A stretch of 64,000 nucleotides of DNA from Ignavibacteria bacterium (GCA_041649015.1 JBAZNU010000003.1:248001-312000), one strand, 5' to 3'. Counted from the stretch's first letter, positions 16,807-25,423 are shown. Notes: generated by a model not told the origin, from the sequence alone. Numbers and translations: made by a program.

Positions 16807-17367
16807 ATGAAAAGAAAAATTTTCATTACTGTTAGTGTAACGTTATTTGTTGGAATGTTCCTTTTTTCATTTTCAACATATATTCCCACTCACGAAACAG
16901 GTTCGTTTAAGTATGTTGGTGCAGTAAAATGCGCCGGAGCCTGCCACAAGTCTGAAGCTCAGGGCAAACAGCTTGATATATGGCAGAACTCATCACACGC
17001 AAATGCGTGGAAAACTCTCGAAACTCCTGAAGCAGATAAAATTGCAAAGGACAAAGGATTTGATTCGAAGGCAGTAGAAACCCCTGCCTGTATTAAGTGT
17101 CACGTTCTTGGCAAAGATCTTGATCCTGCTGAGTTTACAGAAACATTTGATAAAACTCAGGGTGTTCAGTGCGAAAGTTGTCATGGTCCCGGTTCAGAGT
17201 ACAAAGCTATGTCAATCATGAAGGATAAACAAAAAGCCATTGAAAACGGCTTAATTCTTACAGAAGGTGAATCAGCCTGTACAGGATGCCACAATGACGG
17301 AAGTCCTACATTTAAAGGTTTCAATTATGCTGAAATGTGGGCAAAGATTCAGCATAAAAAACCTTAA
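16807..17367 (+). CDS. Small tetraheme cytochrome c (c554-like) with a CX3CH motif
   Basis: The 186-residue periplasmic protein has a signal peptide (KIFITVSVTLFVGMFLFSFS). It carries CIKCH, CESCH and CTGCH plus CAGACH near residue 42. The last has three residues between the cysteines instead of two. The layout (YVGAxxC...CHKSE...W...SSHANAWKTL) matches the cytochrome c554-like family, whose first motif is normally CXXCH, so the extra residue is a true family deviation if the reading is right. A freely diffusing relay between the membrane-bound quinol oxidisers and the outer membrane is the natural role. A strong hairpin follows the stop codon (17381-17419). Confidence 0.85.
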   Translation: MKRKIFITVSVTLFVGMFLFSFSTYIPTHETGSFKYVGAVKCAGACHKSEAQGKQLDIWQNSSHANAWKTLETPEADKIAKDKGFDSKAVETPACIKCHVLGKDLDPAEFTETFDKTQGVQCESCHGPGSEYKAMSIMKDKQKAIENGLILTEGESACTGCHNDGSPTFKGFNYAEMWAKIQHKKP

Positions 17368-17380
17368 GTATCAGATTTCA

Positions 17381-17419
17381 TGCAGATTAGGTCATAGTTA
17401 GATGAAGACCTAATCTGCA
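17381..17419 (+). other. Intercistronic hairpin
   Basis: TGCAGATTAGGTC and GACCTAATCTGCA form a perfect 13-bp stem around a 13-base loop, 13 bases after the tetraheme cytochrome stop. No T-run follows, so it is less like a terminator than an RNA-stabilising or processing element. It could raise the level of the small cytochrome relative to downstream genes. Confidence 0.65.
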
Positions 17420-17460
17420 ATTATATAAGTGAGGAATTTTAAAATAATTTACTTCATACT

Positions 17461-18780
17461 ATGAGGAAGTTTACAGTTTTTACGTTTATTTTGTTTTTTG
17501 CTATATTGGCTTCCGGATTGACTCAGACTTTAAACCTTCGGTTTAACAACGCTTTTTATACATGGAAGCGTGTTGATTCGTTAACAGGAACCAATACAGA
17601 TGCAACTTACACAACACACCTCAAAGGTTATCAGAATCTTGCATTCGACCTAAATTTCGGTAAATGGACGCTGAGTTCTTTTGTTCAAACAGATGAGGAT
17701 GTTATTAATAAAATAGACAAGGGGTTTTCTTTTAGGTTTTACGATGTTTATTTAAAAGGAAGCAACCTATTTAACGTACTTGATCTGAAACTTGGACGAC
17801 AGTACGTTACTGCGGGCTCGGGCAGAGGGACAATTGACGGGGCACACTTCAAGTTAAAACTTGGTGACAGAAAACAATATCAGATTGTCGGTTATGGAGG
17901 TTACCTTACCCCCCTTGACTATGATTTTCAGGGATACAAACAACTGCAGGATAATTTTCTTGCGGGAGGTCAATTCCTGTATTACGGTGTCAAAGATATG
18001 TCCATCGGGCTTAGTTATGCAATGAAGAGGAGAGGAACGGACCCCTATTATACAATCCGTCCTGACGAACTCTTTAACCCTAAGGTAGTTTACATTGAAA
18101 CTGAATCCAAGTCCGAGCAGATTGCAGGTGCTGATGTTTCATATAGAATTAATAAAAAGCACAATGTTTTCGGACGTGCTTATTATGATATCAATATGAA
18201 GAAGCTTTATAAAGTTGAGATAAACGGGAATTTTGCATTAACGGATAAAGTTAAATTTTCTATCGGCTACTATTATAAGCAGCCACAGATAAGCTACAAC
18301 TCAATATTCTGGGTATTTAATCAAAAGAAATATCAGGAAGTAGAAAGCGGAATTGATTATGCAACAAAAATATTTGGTACTGATGCGAATGTATATGGAA
18401 GGTTTGGCGGAGTCTTTTATGAAAATGACAATTCGTTAAAGTTCCAGGTTGGAATTTCTAATCCATGGTATGGTCTGGGAATAATCAAGTACACAGGTTA
18501 TGCAGGAGAATCAGAGGGCGCTTTCGGTTACTTCAATCATGACTTATATCAAAACAAGTTTATACTGACTTCTAACCTGAATTATTCGAGATATAATCTT
18601 GGTAATTATAATTCGGACAAAATGGATGTATTCGGCGGAGCTCTTGGACTCACATACAGACCTGTAAATCATTTTTCAATTGATGCTCAAGGACAATTCA
18701 TGACGAACGAAATCTATAAGTTTGATACAAGATTCCTTCTAGGGTTCAATCTCTGGCTCTTTACTAATTTTAATAAATAA
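17461..18780 (+). CDS. Outer-membrane beta-barrel protein of the cytochrome cluster
   Basis: The 439-residue product has a signal peptide (FTVFTFILFFAILASGLTQT). The rest is alternating polar/aromatic beta-strand sequence with tight turns (for example GYYYKQPQISYN, YNLGNYNSDK, FLLGFNLWLFTNF at the end), as expected of an outer-membrane barrel. It carries no heme motif. Lying between the tetraheme and 14-heme cytochrome genes, it may be the porin sheath of a porin-cytochrome conduit comparable in role to MtrB or OmbB. It is shorter than MtrB and I see no specific sequence link, so function rests on position alone. Confidence 0.7.
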   Translation: MRKFTVFTFILFFAILASGLTQTLNLRFNNAFYTWKRVDSLTGTNTDATYTTHLKGYQNLAFDLNFGKWTLSSFVQTDEDVINKIDKGFSFRFYDVYLKGSNLFNVLDLKLGRQYVTAGSGRGTIDGAHFKLKLGDRKQYQIVGYGGYLTPLDYDFQGYKQLQDNFLAGGQFLYYGVKDMSIGLSYAMKRRGTDPYYTIRPDELFNPKVVYIETESKSEQIAGADVSYRINKKHNVFGRAYYDINMKKLYKVEINGNFALTDKVKFSIGYYYKQPQISYNSIFWVFNQKKYQEVESGIDYATKIFGTDANVYGRFGGVFYENDNSLKFQVGISNPWYGLGIIKYTGYAGESEGAFGYFNHDLYQNKFILTSNLNYSRYNLGNYNSDKMDVFGGALGLTYRPVNHFSIDAQGQFMTNEIYKFDTRFLLGFNLWLFTNFNK

Positions 18781-18793
18781 ACATAAGCAAATT

Positions 18794-20065
18794 ATGAATT
18801 TAAAAAAGTTTTACATCGTATTTTTATCCGGAGCATTTTTATTCGTTTCGCTCACTGCTTATGTTTCAAAGAATAAGAGTATAACAAAAGTATTCGGTGA
18901 ATCCGAAATTGTTAAAGTGAGCAATCAAAGCAATAAAGATGTAATTAAGTTCAACCACCAGGTTCATGCTTCGAAGGATGTCGGTTTAGTATGCAAAGAT
19001 TGCCATAACGCCGCCTATGAATCACGAAGGGCGACCGACAATCTAAACCCAAATCACGACAACTGCGTTGCATGTCATGACGTTAAAGACGATAAAGAAT
19101 GCAAGCTCTGTCATTACGACGGTGTTTATAAGAAAATCGGATCGGCACCCAAAGAACTTGTATTTGCACATAAAAGACATGTTGCACACAAGATGAATTG
19201 TGATTACTGTCACGTTGGAATTGAAAATGTCAAATACGCAAGTGATGCAATAAATGGAGGATTTCCCAACATGGAAAATTGCTATACATGCCATGACAAT
19301 AAACAGCAGACCAATTCATGCGAAGCTTGTCACACAAATCTGACAAACCTGAAACCGATGGATCACATGAGTTCAAATTTTCTGAACGAGCACAAGATAA
19401 TCTATGATGCATCCTCAAATACTGCTTTGAACAACAATTGTATGATGTGCCATTCGAACTTCTTCTGTGAAAACTGCCACCAGCCGGTGAAGTATCAGGG
19501 ATTAAATACACCTAAAAATTTCTATGCTCCGTATTACAGCAAAGATCAGGTAACACGTGTTGACAGGAGTGCTTTACAGAAATTATCAGCTGTTCATGAC
19601 TTGAATTATCAGTTTACTCATGGACTTGATGCAAGACAGAAATCGTTTGAATGTAAAACATGTCATGATCCGGTTGATTTCTGTGCGGCATGTCATCAAA
19701 ACGGAGGTAATCTTCCGACAGGACTAATGCCAAAGAGCCATCTTGTAACCAACTTCACAACGTATGGAGTGGGAACAGGAGGTGGTATTCATGCTGAACT
19801 TGCAAAACGTGACATGGAATCATGCGAAGCCTGTCACAGTGTAAATGGTGCTGACCCGACATGCATACAATGTCATGTTGACAATGACGGTATAAAGGGA
19901 ACTAATCCGCGAACACACGAATCAGGATTTATGAGAGATGATAAAGGCAGCTGGCATAACACAAAGGGCGCAATTTGTTACACTTGCCATTCTGATGCTA
20001 ATGCCCGTCCTGACGGTATGCCTGGAGTCGGTTTCTGCGGTTACTGTCATACAAAACTAAAGTAA
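18794..20065 (+). CDS. 14-heme periplasmic cytochrome c
   Basis: The 423-residue product starts with a hydrophobic signal segment (FYIVFLSGAFLFVSLTAYVS) and contains 14 CXXCH motifs (CKDCH near residue 67 to CGYCH near the end), all with two-residue spacing. The N-terminal half (FNHQVHAxxxVGLVCKDCH, then HDNCVACH and FAHKRHVAHKMNCDYCH) has the histidine-rich pattern in which distal His ligands precede each motif by about 12-15 residues, as in class III/MtrA-like cytochromes. It follows the barrel gene by 13 bases, so it is a candidate for the periplasmic or barrel-embedded wire of an outer-membrane conduit. Confidence 0.88.
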   Translation: MNLKKFYIVFLSGAFLFVSLTAYVSKNKSITKVFGESEIVKVSNQSNKDVIKFNHQVHASKDVGLVCKDCHNAAYESRRATDNLNPNHDNCVACHDVKDDKECKLCHYDGVYKKIGSAPKELVFAHKRHVAHKMNCDYCHVGIENVKYASDAINGGFPNMENCYTCHDNKQQTNSCEACHTNLTNLKPMDHMSSNFLNEHKIIYDASSNTALNNNCMMCHSNFFCENCHQPVKYQGLNTPKNFYAPYYSKDQVTRVDRSALQKLSAVHDLNYQFTHGLDARQKSFECKTCHDPVDFCAACHQNGGNLPTGLMPKSHLVTNFTTYGVGTGGGIHAELAKRDMESCEACHSVNGADPTCIQCHVDNDGIKGTNPRTHESGFMRDDKGSWHNTKGAICYTCHSDANARPDGMPGVGFCGYCHTKLK

Positions 20066-20077
20066 ATAATTAAGATT

Positions 20078-20917
20078 ATGAAAAAAATATTTATATTGTA
20101 TTCATTAGTCCTGTTTGGGTTTTTCGTGTTAATCTACGGCTGCAGCGAGGTTAAAAAAGACCTTGTGGTGGCTCCAACACCTGAGCTTCATCCAAGCGGA
20201 TGGATTGACCCGTCCTCAGCTGATTTTCATGGAGCATGGTTTTCGGGTAATGACTGGAATCTAAATGGCTGTAAGTCATGTCACGGCGGAGATTACAACG
20301 GCGGAACAACGGGAGTTTCATGTAATACTTGTCATACCGGAGGTCCAGAGGCATGCAACACCTGTCACGGAAATAACAACCATATATATCCACCACTTGC
20401 TTTGAACGGTGCATCACAGAATACAGACAGAGGCGTTGGTGCGCACGTGAAGCATATGATTACCGATTCAACTAAGCGGTTTTCTAAGGTTGTTCCATGT
20501 AATGAGTGCCATCTGGCTGTAAGTTCATTTTCAGATCCTAACCATATTATTAAGGATGGAAAGAGTTCGGCAGGAGTGGTATTCGGTACACTTGCAAAAA
20601 CCGTAACAGATAGTGTAACACCAAACCCACAGTGGGATCAAAATCTACAGACATGTTCAAGTGTTTACTGCCACGGCATGTTTAAAAATGGAAATCAGAA
20701 CGCTGCTCCTGTGTTTAATGATCCATCATCGGTTGTTTGCGGCTCATGCCATGGAAACGCTACAACAGGGAGCCCATTACCGGGCGGTACACATCCGAAT
20801 CTGTATCCGAGCATAACACAATGCTGGCTTTGTCACGGCGGAGTTATGAATTCCAACGGAACATTTAAAGATAGAACAAGACATGTAAACGGAATAGTTG
20901 ATATTGGTATCAAATAA
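20078..20917 (+). CDS. Seven-heme lipoprotein cytochrome c (CxxxxCH type)
   Basis: The 279-residue product has a lipoprotein signal ending FVLIYGC (Cys22). It carries six CXXCH motifs and one CX4CH (CSSVYCHG, near residue 192). The CSSVYCHG...CGSCHG arrangement is the Geobacter-type CxxxxCH...CXXCH domain, found in outer-membrane and surface cytochromes. As a lipoprotein at the end of the cluster it is the best candidate for the outermost, surface-exposed reductase. A strong terminator 23 bases after the stop closes the transcript. Confidence 0.85.
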   Translation: MKKIFILYSLVLFGFFVLIYGCSEVKKDLVVAPTPELHPSGWIDPSSADFHGAWFSGNDWNLNGCKSCHGGDYNGGTTGVSCNTCHTGGPEACNTCHGNNNHIYPPLALNGASQNTDRGVGAHVKHMITDSTKRFSKVVPCNECHLAVSSFSDPNHIIKDGKSSAGVVFGTLAKTVTDSVTPNPQWDQNLQTCSSVYCHGMFKNGNQNAAPVFNDPSSVVCGSCHGNATTGSPLPGGTHPNLYPSITQCWLCHGGVMNSNGTFKDRTRHVNGIVDIGIK

Positions 20918-20940
20918 AGTAAATCAGCATTTCTAATATT

Positions 20941-20970
20941 AACCCCGCTTATTTGGGCTAAGCGGGGTTT
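20941..20970 (+). terminator. Terminator of the cytochrome cluster
   Basis: AACCCCGCTTA pairs with TAAGCGGGGTT around a 7-base loop, followed by T and then CAAAAAA. The stem is 11 bp and GC-rich. It separates the cytochrome genes from the maturation genes, which have their own promoter-like sequence. Confidence 0.8.
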
Positions 20971-21102
20971 CAAAAAACTGCTTAGGAAATATACCAAAAA
21001 CACGCATTAGGGGAATAAAATTAAGGTTTTAGGTTATCAATAAATGTAACTTAATTACTATTTATGGTGTTATTATTAACAGAAATTAAAGTTCGATTTA
21101 AC

Positions 21103-21110
21103 TATATTTG
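21103..21110 (+). promoter_or_regulatory. Possible -7 element for the ccm operon
   Basis: TATATTTG matches the Bacteroidota -7 consensus TAnnTTTG and lies 36 bases before the likely start codon at 21147, just after the terminator of the previous operon. A convincing -33 TTTG was not found, so this is weak. Confidence 0.35.
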
Positions 21111-21146
21111 CAAAATTATAAAATTAACATTAATCAATACTTAAAA

Positions 21147-21641
21147 ATGAAGAAACTACTTTTATTGTCAATATTTGCGCTACTTATAGCAGGTTGTTCA
21201 AAAATGGAAGAGAAGAAACCAGGGATGGACAACAGCAAAAACACTTCTCAAAACCAGCAAGGAAATAATCAGGATCCGCATTCACAAATGCCTCCTAACC
21301 ATCCTGATATAAGTCAGAATACGCAAGGTAACATGACTGACGCTGCGGGTGACGATGCTAAAGATCCAAAAGCAGATGAACTTTCAAAAGGCGCATACGA
21401 TTTCGAAAGCAGCTACAAAAAAGACAATAATTTAAAGAAAGAACTTATACAAAAACACATGACAGCGGGTAATTATTTAATGTTTGAGGCAAATTTAAGT
21501 CCCAAAAAGAAATACAAGCCGGCATTAATGCATTACCGTCGTGTATTAGAACTTGACCCAACAAACGCAGAAGCTGAGAGAAATAAGGCACAGATTGAAG
21601 AGATTTATACAAGTATGGGAAGGCCTATTCCACAGGATTAA
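21147..21641 (+). CDS. Lipoprotein with a TPR-like C-terminal segment
   Basis: The start at 21147 is preferred over an upstream in-frame ATG at 21108 because it begins a clean lipoprotein signal, KLLLLSIFALLIAGC, with lipid-bearing Cys17. The 164-residue product continues with a long Asn/Gln/Pro-rich linker (about 20-75). Its C-terminal region (YKPALMHYRRVLELDPTNAE) resembles a single tetratricopeptide helix pair. It immediately precedes ccmC by nine bases. The TPR-containing CcmI/NrfG proteins of system I cytochrome maturation bind apocytochromes, so a chaperone-like role is conceivable, but one repeat is thin evidence. Confidence 0.7.
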   Translation: MKKLLLLSIFALLIAGCSKMEEKKPGMDNSKNTSQNQQGNNQDPHSQMPPNHPDISQNTQGNMTDAAGDDAKDPKADELSKGAYDFESSYKKDNNLKKELIQKHMTAGNYLMFEANLSPKKKYKPALMHYRRVLELDPTNAEAERNKAQIEEIYTSMGRPIPQD

Positions 21642-21650
21642 ATTTAGCCA

Positions 21651-22319
21651 ATGAATAATATTTATAAGTATAGTGTTTTTGTTTTAATCTCTCTGGTTTT
21701 AGTCGGGACTTTTGTAGTACCTATTCCGACAATTCCCGGATTGTATGATAAAGCAAGAATAATATATCTTCACGTACCTCTTTCCTGGATTGCAGTAGTT
21801 TCATTTCTTTTATCCATGATAAATTCGGTTCAGTATCTTAGAAAACGCGACCTTATTTATGATGTTCGGTCGCATTCAGCTGCGGAGGTTGGATTTCTAT
21901 TTACAATACTTGCAACAGTAACGGGTGCATTATGGGCAAAATTCAACTGGGGAACGTACTGGAATTGGGACCCGCGTCAGACTTCGATTTTTATACTATT
22001 ACTTATATACGGTGCCTATTTTGCGCTTCGTTCAGCAATTGATAACTATGAACAGAAAGCAAAACTTGCATCGGTATATGCAATAATTGCTTTTGTTACA
22101 GTACCATTCTTTATATTTATCATGCCGAGGATTGTAGAATCACTACATCCGGCAGATACAATAATAGATTCGCAGGGTAAGATTTCGATGAATCCTGTTA
22201 TGTTCACAATTTTTATGTTCTCGTTGTTTAGTTTTACTCTTTTGTTTTTCTGGATTCTTAACATTAAAATAAGATTAGAAAAACTAAAATTACAAAGAAT
22301 TCAAAAAATTAATAATTAA
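21651..22319 (+). CDS. ccmC: Heme-handling protein CcmC
   Basis: The 222-residue membrane protein has six predicted helices and the tryptophan-rich heme-handling (WWD) motif WGTYWNWDPRQTS (residues 101-113). The flanking heme-ligand histidines are His41 in YLHVPLSW and His166 in ESLHPAD, as in CcmC. CcmC loads heme onto CcmE on the periplasmic face. It is followed by ccmD, ccmE and ccmF in the standard order. The cytochrome cluster upstream has 62 heme sites to fill, so proximity makes sense. Confidence 0.93.
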   Translation: MNNIYKYSVFVLISLVLVGTFVVPIPTIPGLYDKARIIYLHVPLSWIAVVSFLLSMINSVQYLRKRDLIYDVRSHSAAEVGFLFTILATVTGALWAKFNWGTYWNWDPRQTSIFILLLIYGAYFALRSAIDNYEQKAKLASVYAIIAFVTVPFFIFIMPRIVESLHPADTIIDSQGKISMNPVMFTIFMFSLFSFTLLFFWILNIKIRLEKLKLQRIQKINN

Positions 22320-22323
22320 TAAA

Positions 22324-22461
22324 ATGCACGATTTTTTAGAGCAGAATGCAATGTATTTAGTCCTGATAATAGCTCTTGTAACATGGGCAGGATTATTTAT
22401 ATACTTATTTTCAATTGACAGAAATTTGAAGAAACTCGAAGGAGCAGAGCATGACAAGTAA
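22324..22461 (+). CDS. ccmD: CcmD-like small membrane protein
   Basis: A 45-residue frame, MHDFLEQNAMYLVLIIALVT onward, with one transmembrane helix followed by a basic segment (DRNLKKLEG). It lies between ccmC and ccmE, four bases after the former and overlapping the latter by 11 bases (22451-22461). Position, size and topology match CcmD, which helps release holo-CcmE from the CcmABCD complex. Sequence conservation in this family is low, so the call depends on context. Confidence 0.8.
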   Translation: MHDFLEQNAMYLVLIIALVTWAGLFIYLFSIDRNLKKLEGAEHDK

Positions 22462-22855
22462 AATAAAAATAATAATAGCATCACTTATAGTAGTTATTTT
22501 TGTTGTGGTTGGATTTTATTCTTTCATGGACAGCAAGATAGAATATGCATCTTTTAAGGAAGCACAGAAGAAGATGAAAATGGTAGAAGTGAAGGGAGTA
22601 TGGCAGCAGAATAAAGAAACAAAATACGATGCGGATAAAGGCACATTCACATTTTACATGAAAGATGATGACAGTACCGAAATGAAAGTTGTACTTGACG
22701 GTGCAAAGCCGAATAATTTCGATATTGCAACTATGGTAGTTGCGAAGGGGAAAGTAAAAGACGACGTCTTTTACGCAAAGGAAATATTGACAAAATGTCC
22801 TTCGAAGTACGAGGGCAAGGGTGAGGACGTGATGAAGTCCTCGAATGTTAACTAA
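22451..22855 (+). CDS. ccmE: Heme chaperone CcmE, cysteine (CxxxY) variant
   Basis: The 134-residue product has an N-terminal membrane anchor (IIIASLIVVIFVVVGFYSF) and the OB-fold core ending VVAKGKVKDDVFYAKEILTK. Where classical CcmE binds heme covalently through the His of HxxxY, this protein has Cys116 in CPSKY, so the motif is CxxxY. Such variants are described in some sulfate reducers and archaea. No histidine occupies the position. The gene overlaps ccmD and its last 11 bases overlap the first possible ccmF start. Confidence 0.92.
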   Translation: MTSKIKIIIASLIVVIFVVVGFYSFMDSKIEYASFKEAQKKMKMVEVKGVWQQNKETKYDADKGTFTFYMKDDDSTEMKVVLDGAKPNNFDIATMVVAKGKVKDDVFYAKEILTKCPSKYEGKGEDVMKSSNVN

Positions 22856-25202
22856 ATTAAACACTATGGTTGGTAAACTTCTTATCTATACAGCTTTTAT
22901 AGCATCTGTTATCTCTATCATTGGTTTCTTCCTTGCACATAATGGGAAAGAGAATTTCCTGAAAATGGGAAGGGTATTTTTTCATATAACTTCTATCAGC
23001 ATTATTACGGCAGCATTATATCTGCTGTACAACATACTTACGCATAACTTCCAGCTTTCTTACGTTTGGGAGCAAAGTTCGACAGACTTGCAACTTCCAC
23101 TTTTGATTTCAACCTTCTGGGCAGGACAGGAAGGCAGTTTTATGTTGTGGGCGTTATTAACTGCTGTTATAGGTGTATTTTTGCTTAACTATGTATCCAA
23201 AGGTGAAAGAATGGAACCCCAGGTCATGGTAATGTTTACACTGGTTCTAAGTTTTATTACATTAATATTAATATTAAAATCACCATTCCATTATCTTTGG
23301 GAATCGTTTCCAAAAGAAGTTGACTACGGTTTTATGCCGCCAGAAGGGCGTGGACTTAATCCTCTGCTGCAGAATTTCTGGATGGCAATTCACCCTCCAA
23401 CTTTATTTATAGGATTTGCTTCGCTGACAGTACCGTTTGCATTTGCGATGGGAGCACTTCTTAAGAATGATTTTGACAGCTGGACATCATTTTCAGTACC
23501 GTGGATTCTCTTTGCGGGCGGCGTACTTGGGCTTGGAATAATGATGGGCGGCTACTGGGCATACAGCATACTCGGATGGGGCGGTTACTGGGCATGGGAC
23601 CCGGTTGAAAACTCATCCCTGATTCCGTGGATTATTAACGTAGCGAGTCTGCATACAATTATTGCACAAAGGAAAACAGGAGGGTATAAGAAGACAAATC
23701 TTCTTCTTAGCATACTTGCATTTCTGCTTGTGTTATATTCAACGTTTTTAACAAGAAGCGGAATACTCGGCGATTCGTCTGTGCATTCATTCGTTGATCC
23801 GGGAGCGGAAGTATATCTTGCTCTTGTTGTATTTATATCTACCTTTACGCTTATCTCGCTTGGAATGATACTCGTTCGCTGGAAGAGTCTGAAAGATATC
23901 AGAATCGAGAGTTCAAAGCTAATGACAAAAGAATCATTTTTATTTATAGGAGCTTTGCTGCTTTGTGCATCTGCGCTTGTAATCTTTGTTGGCACGAGTC
24001 TTCCGATAGTATCACAATCAAAAGTTGACCAGACTTTTTATAATAATATGAATCTTCCTGTTGCGATATTTCTAATGTTTACTATGGGAATAAGTCTTTA
24101 CATTGAATGGAAAGAAACTGAGCTGAGTAAATTCTGGAAGAACATGATTTTACCAACGGCTTTTTCATTGATAACACTTGTTATACTTATCACTATAGGT
24201 TTAAGGGATCCGCTATATATTGTATTTGCATTCGTTTCACTGATTGCGTTTTTTGTTAATGCAAGATTTGCGATACGAATCATTAAAAGCGGTACGATGA
24301 ATTTCGGAGGAATGTTCGCGCATATAGGGATAGCACTATTCTTTCTCGGAGTAATCGGGTCGGCACGATACAGTCAGGATGTTGACCTTTCTCTTGAAGA
24401 GGGGAAACCACAGGAAGCATTCGGTTATCAGTTTACATACGTTGGTGCGAATACATTCATGGACCCGAATAATAAAAGGGATACAATGTATGCTTTCAAC
24501 ATAAAAGTTGAAAAGGAAAACAAAGAAATGACGATGAGACCCGTGATGTTCTACAGTAAATTTTCACAGGGTGTTATGAAAAGCCCGGATATAGCATATT
24601 TTTCTTATAAAGATTTGTATATATCGCCAATGAGCCTTGAAGAATCGAATCCTTATCCGCAGGAATCGATGTACGAGCTGAAGAAAGGAACGAAAACAAA
24701 GGTCAACGAACTTGAAGTTGAGTTTGTGGATTTTGATTTCGGCAATATGCAAAAGGGCGGCAAGGAAATGGGTTCGGGAAATTACACACTCGGAGCTATT
24801 ATAAAAGTTACGGACGGAGGAGTTACAGAAACCATGAACGTTAGAACAAAATTTGTTGATGGTACTCCACAGCCGAATCCAGTGATGATGGAAAGCAGCA
24901 AGAAATATGCCTTCTACTTTCTAAACATGTCTGTAAGAGGTGAGGAAGAAGGCGGAACAACAGCCGTGTTTTCAATCATGGACGCTTCAAAAAGCCCACA
25001 GCAGCAAGCAGGGGAAACACTTGTTGTTAACGCAGCTATTAAACCTTTCATCAGTGTTTTATGGACAGGTATAGTAATACTATTTGCCGGGTTTATAGTT
25101 GCAATCGTGCGAAGAAGAAAAGAACTGCTTGTTAAACATCCAGAGAAACATGAAGAGCACAGTACAGGAAACGGCAGCAAACAAAAGAATAAGAAGAAAT
25201 AA
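22845..25202 (+). CDS. ccmF: Cytochrome c heme lyase subunit CcmF
   Basis: The 785-residue polytopic protein contains GQEGSFMLW, the WWD motif GWGGYWAWDPVENSSLIPW (about residues 245-263), and the usual large periplasmic segment near the C terminus (about 500-745) before a final transmembrane helix. CcmF transfers heme from CcmE to apocytochrome c. Translation may start at 22845, overlapping ccmE, or at ATG 22866 (MVGKLLIYTAF), which gives a neater first helix. The tail is lysine-rich. No ccmA, ccmB, ccmG or ccmH is visible nearby. A terminator follows. Confidence 0.93.
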   Translation: MLTKLNTMVGKLLIYTAFIASVISIIGFFLAHNGKENFLKMGRVFFHITSISIITAALYLLYNILTHNFQLSYVWEQSSTDLQLPLLISTFWAGQEGSFMLWALLTAVIGVFLLNYVSKGERMEPQVMVMFTLVLSFITLILILKSPFHYLWESFPKEVDYGFMPPEGRGLNPLLQNFWMAIHPPTLFIGFASLTVPFAFAMGALLKNDFDSWTSFSVPWILFAGGVLGLGIMMGGYWAYSILGWGGYWAWDPVENSSLIPWIINVASLHTIIAQRKTGGYKKTNLLLSILAFLLVLYSTFLTRSGILGDSSVHSFVDPGAEVYLALVVFISTFTLISLGMILVRWKSLKDIRIESSKLMTKESFLFIGALLLCASALVIFVGTSLPIVSQSKVDQTFYNNMNLPVAIFLMFTMGISLYIEWKETELSKFWKNMILPTAFSLITLVILITIGLRDPLYIVFAFVSLIAFFVNARFAIRIIKSGTMNFGGMFAHIGIALFFLGVIGSARYSQDVDLSLEEGKPQEAFGYQFTYVGANTFMDPNNKRDTMYAFNIKVEKENKEMTMRPVMFYSKFSQGVMKSPDIAYFSYKDLYISPMSLEESNPYPQESMYELKKGTKTKVNELEVEFVDFDFGNMQKGGKEMGSGNYTLGAIIKVTDGGVTETMNVRTKFVDGTPQPNPVMMESSKKYAFYFLNMSVRGEEEGGTTAVFSIMDASKSPQQQAGETLVVNAAIKPFISVLWTGIVILFAGFIVAIVRRRKELLVKHPEKHEEHSTGNGSKQKNKKK

Positions 25203-25226
25203 CATTACACGATAGTTGTTTTACAT

Positions 25227-25255
25227 AAGCCCCCGAATATTTGGGGGCTTTTTAT
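25227..25255 (+). terminator. Terminator after ccmF
   Basis: AAGCCCCC pairs with GGGGGCTT around GAATATTT, followed by a run of T. It ends the ccm operon about 25 bases after the ccmF stop. Confidence 0.88.
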
Positions 25256-25423
25256 TTTCTATTCTATCAGAACATACTTACTTCTGCACTTAAATTTTAT
25301 TTAGGGTTATATTAAATACAAATTCAAACACAGGAAGTTGTTAACAAGCTTAATAAAATGCAGTGTTACTTATGCATAAATATCTTAATTTTACGTTATA
25401 ATTAATCAAAATACGTCTAATTA

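Noticed and set aside
17461..18780. MtrB homologue
   Set aside because: It is an outer-membrane barrel in the right place, but shorter than MtrB and without the N-terminal CXXC I would look for; named only by position.
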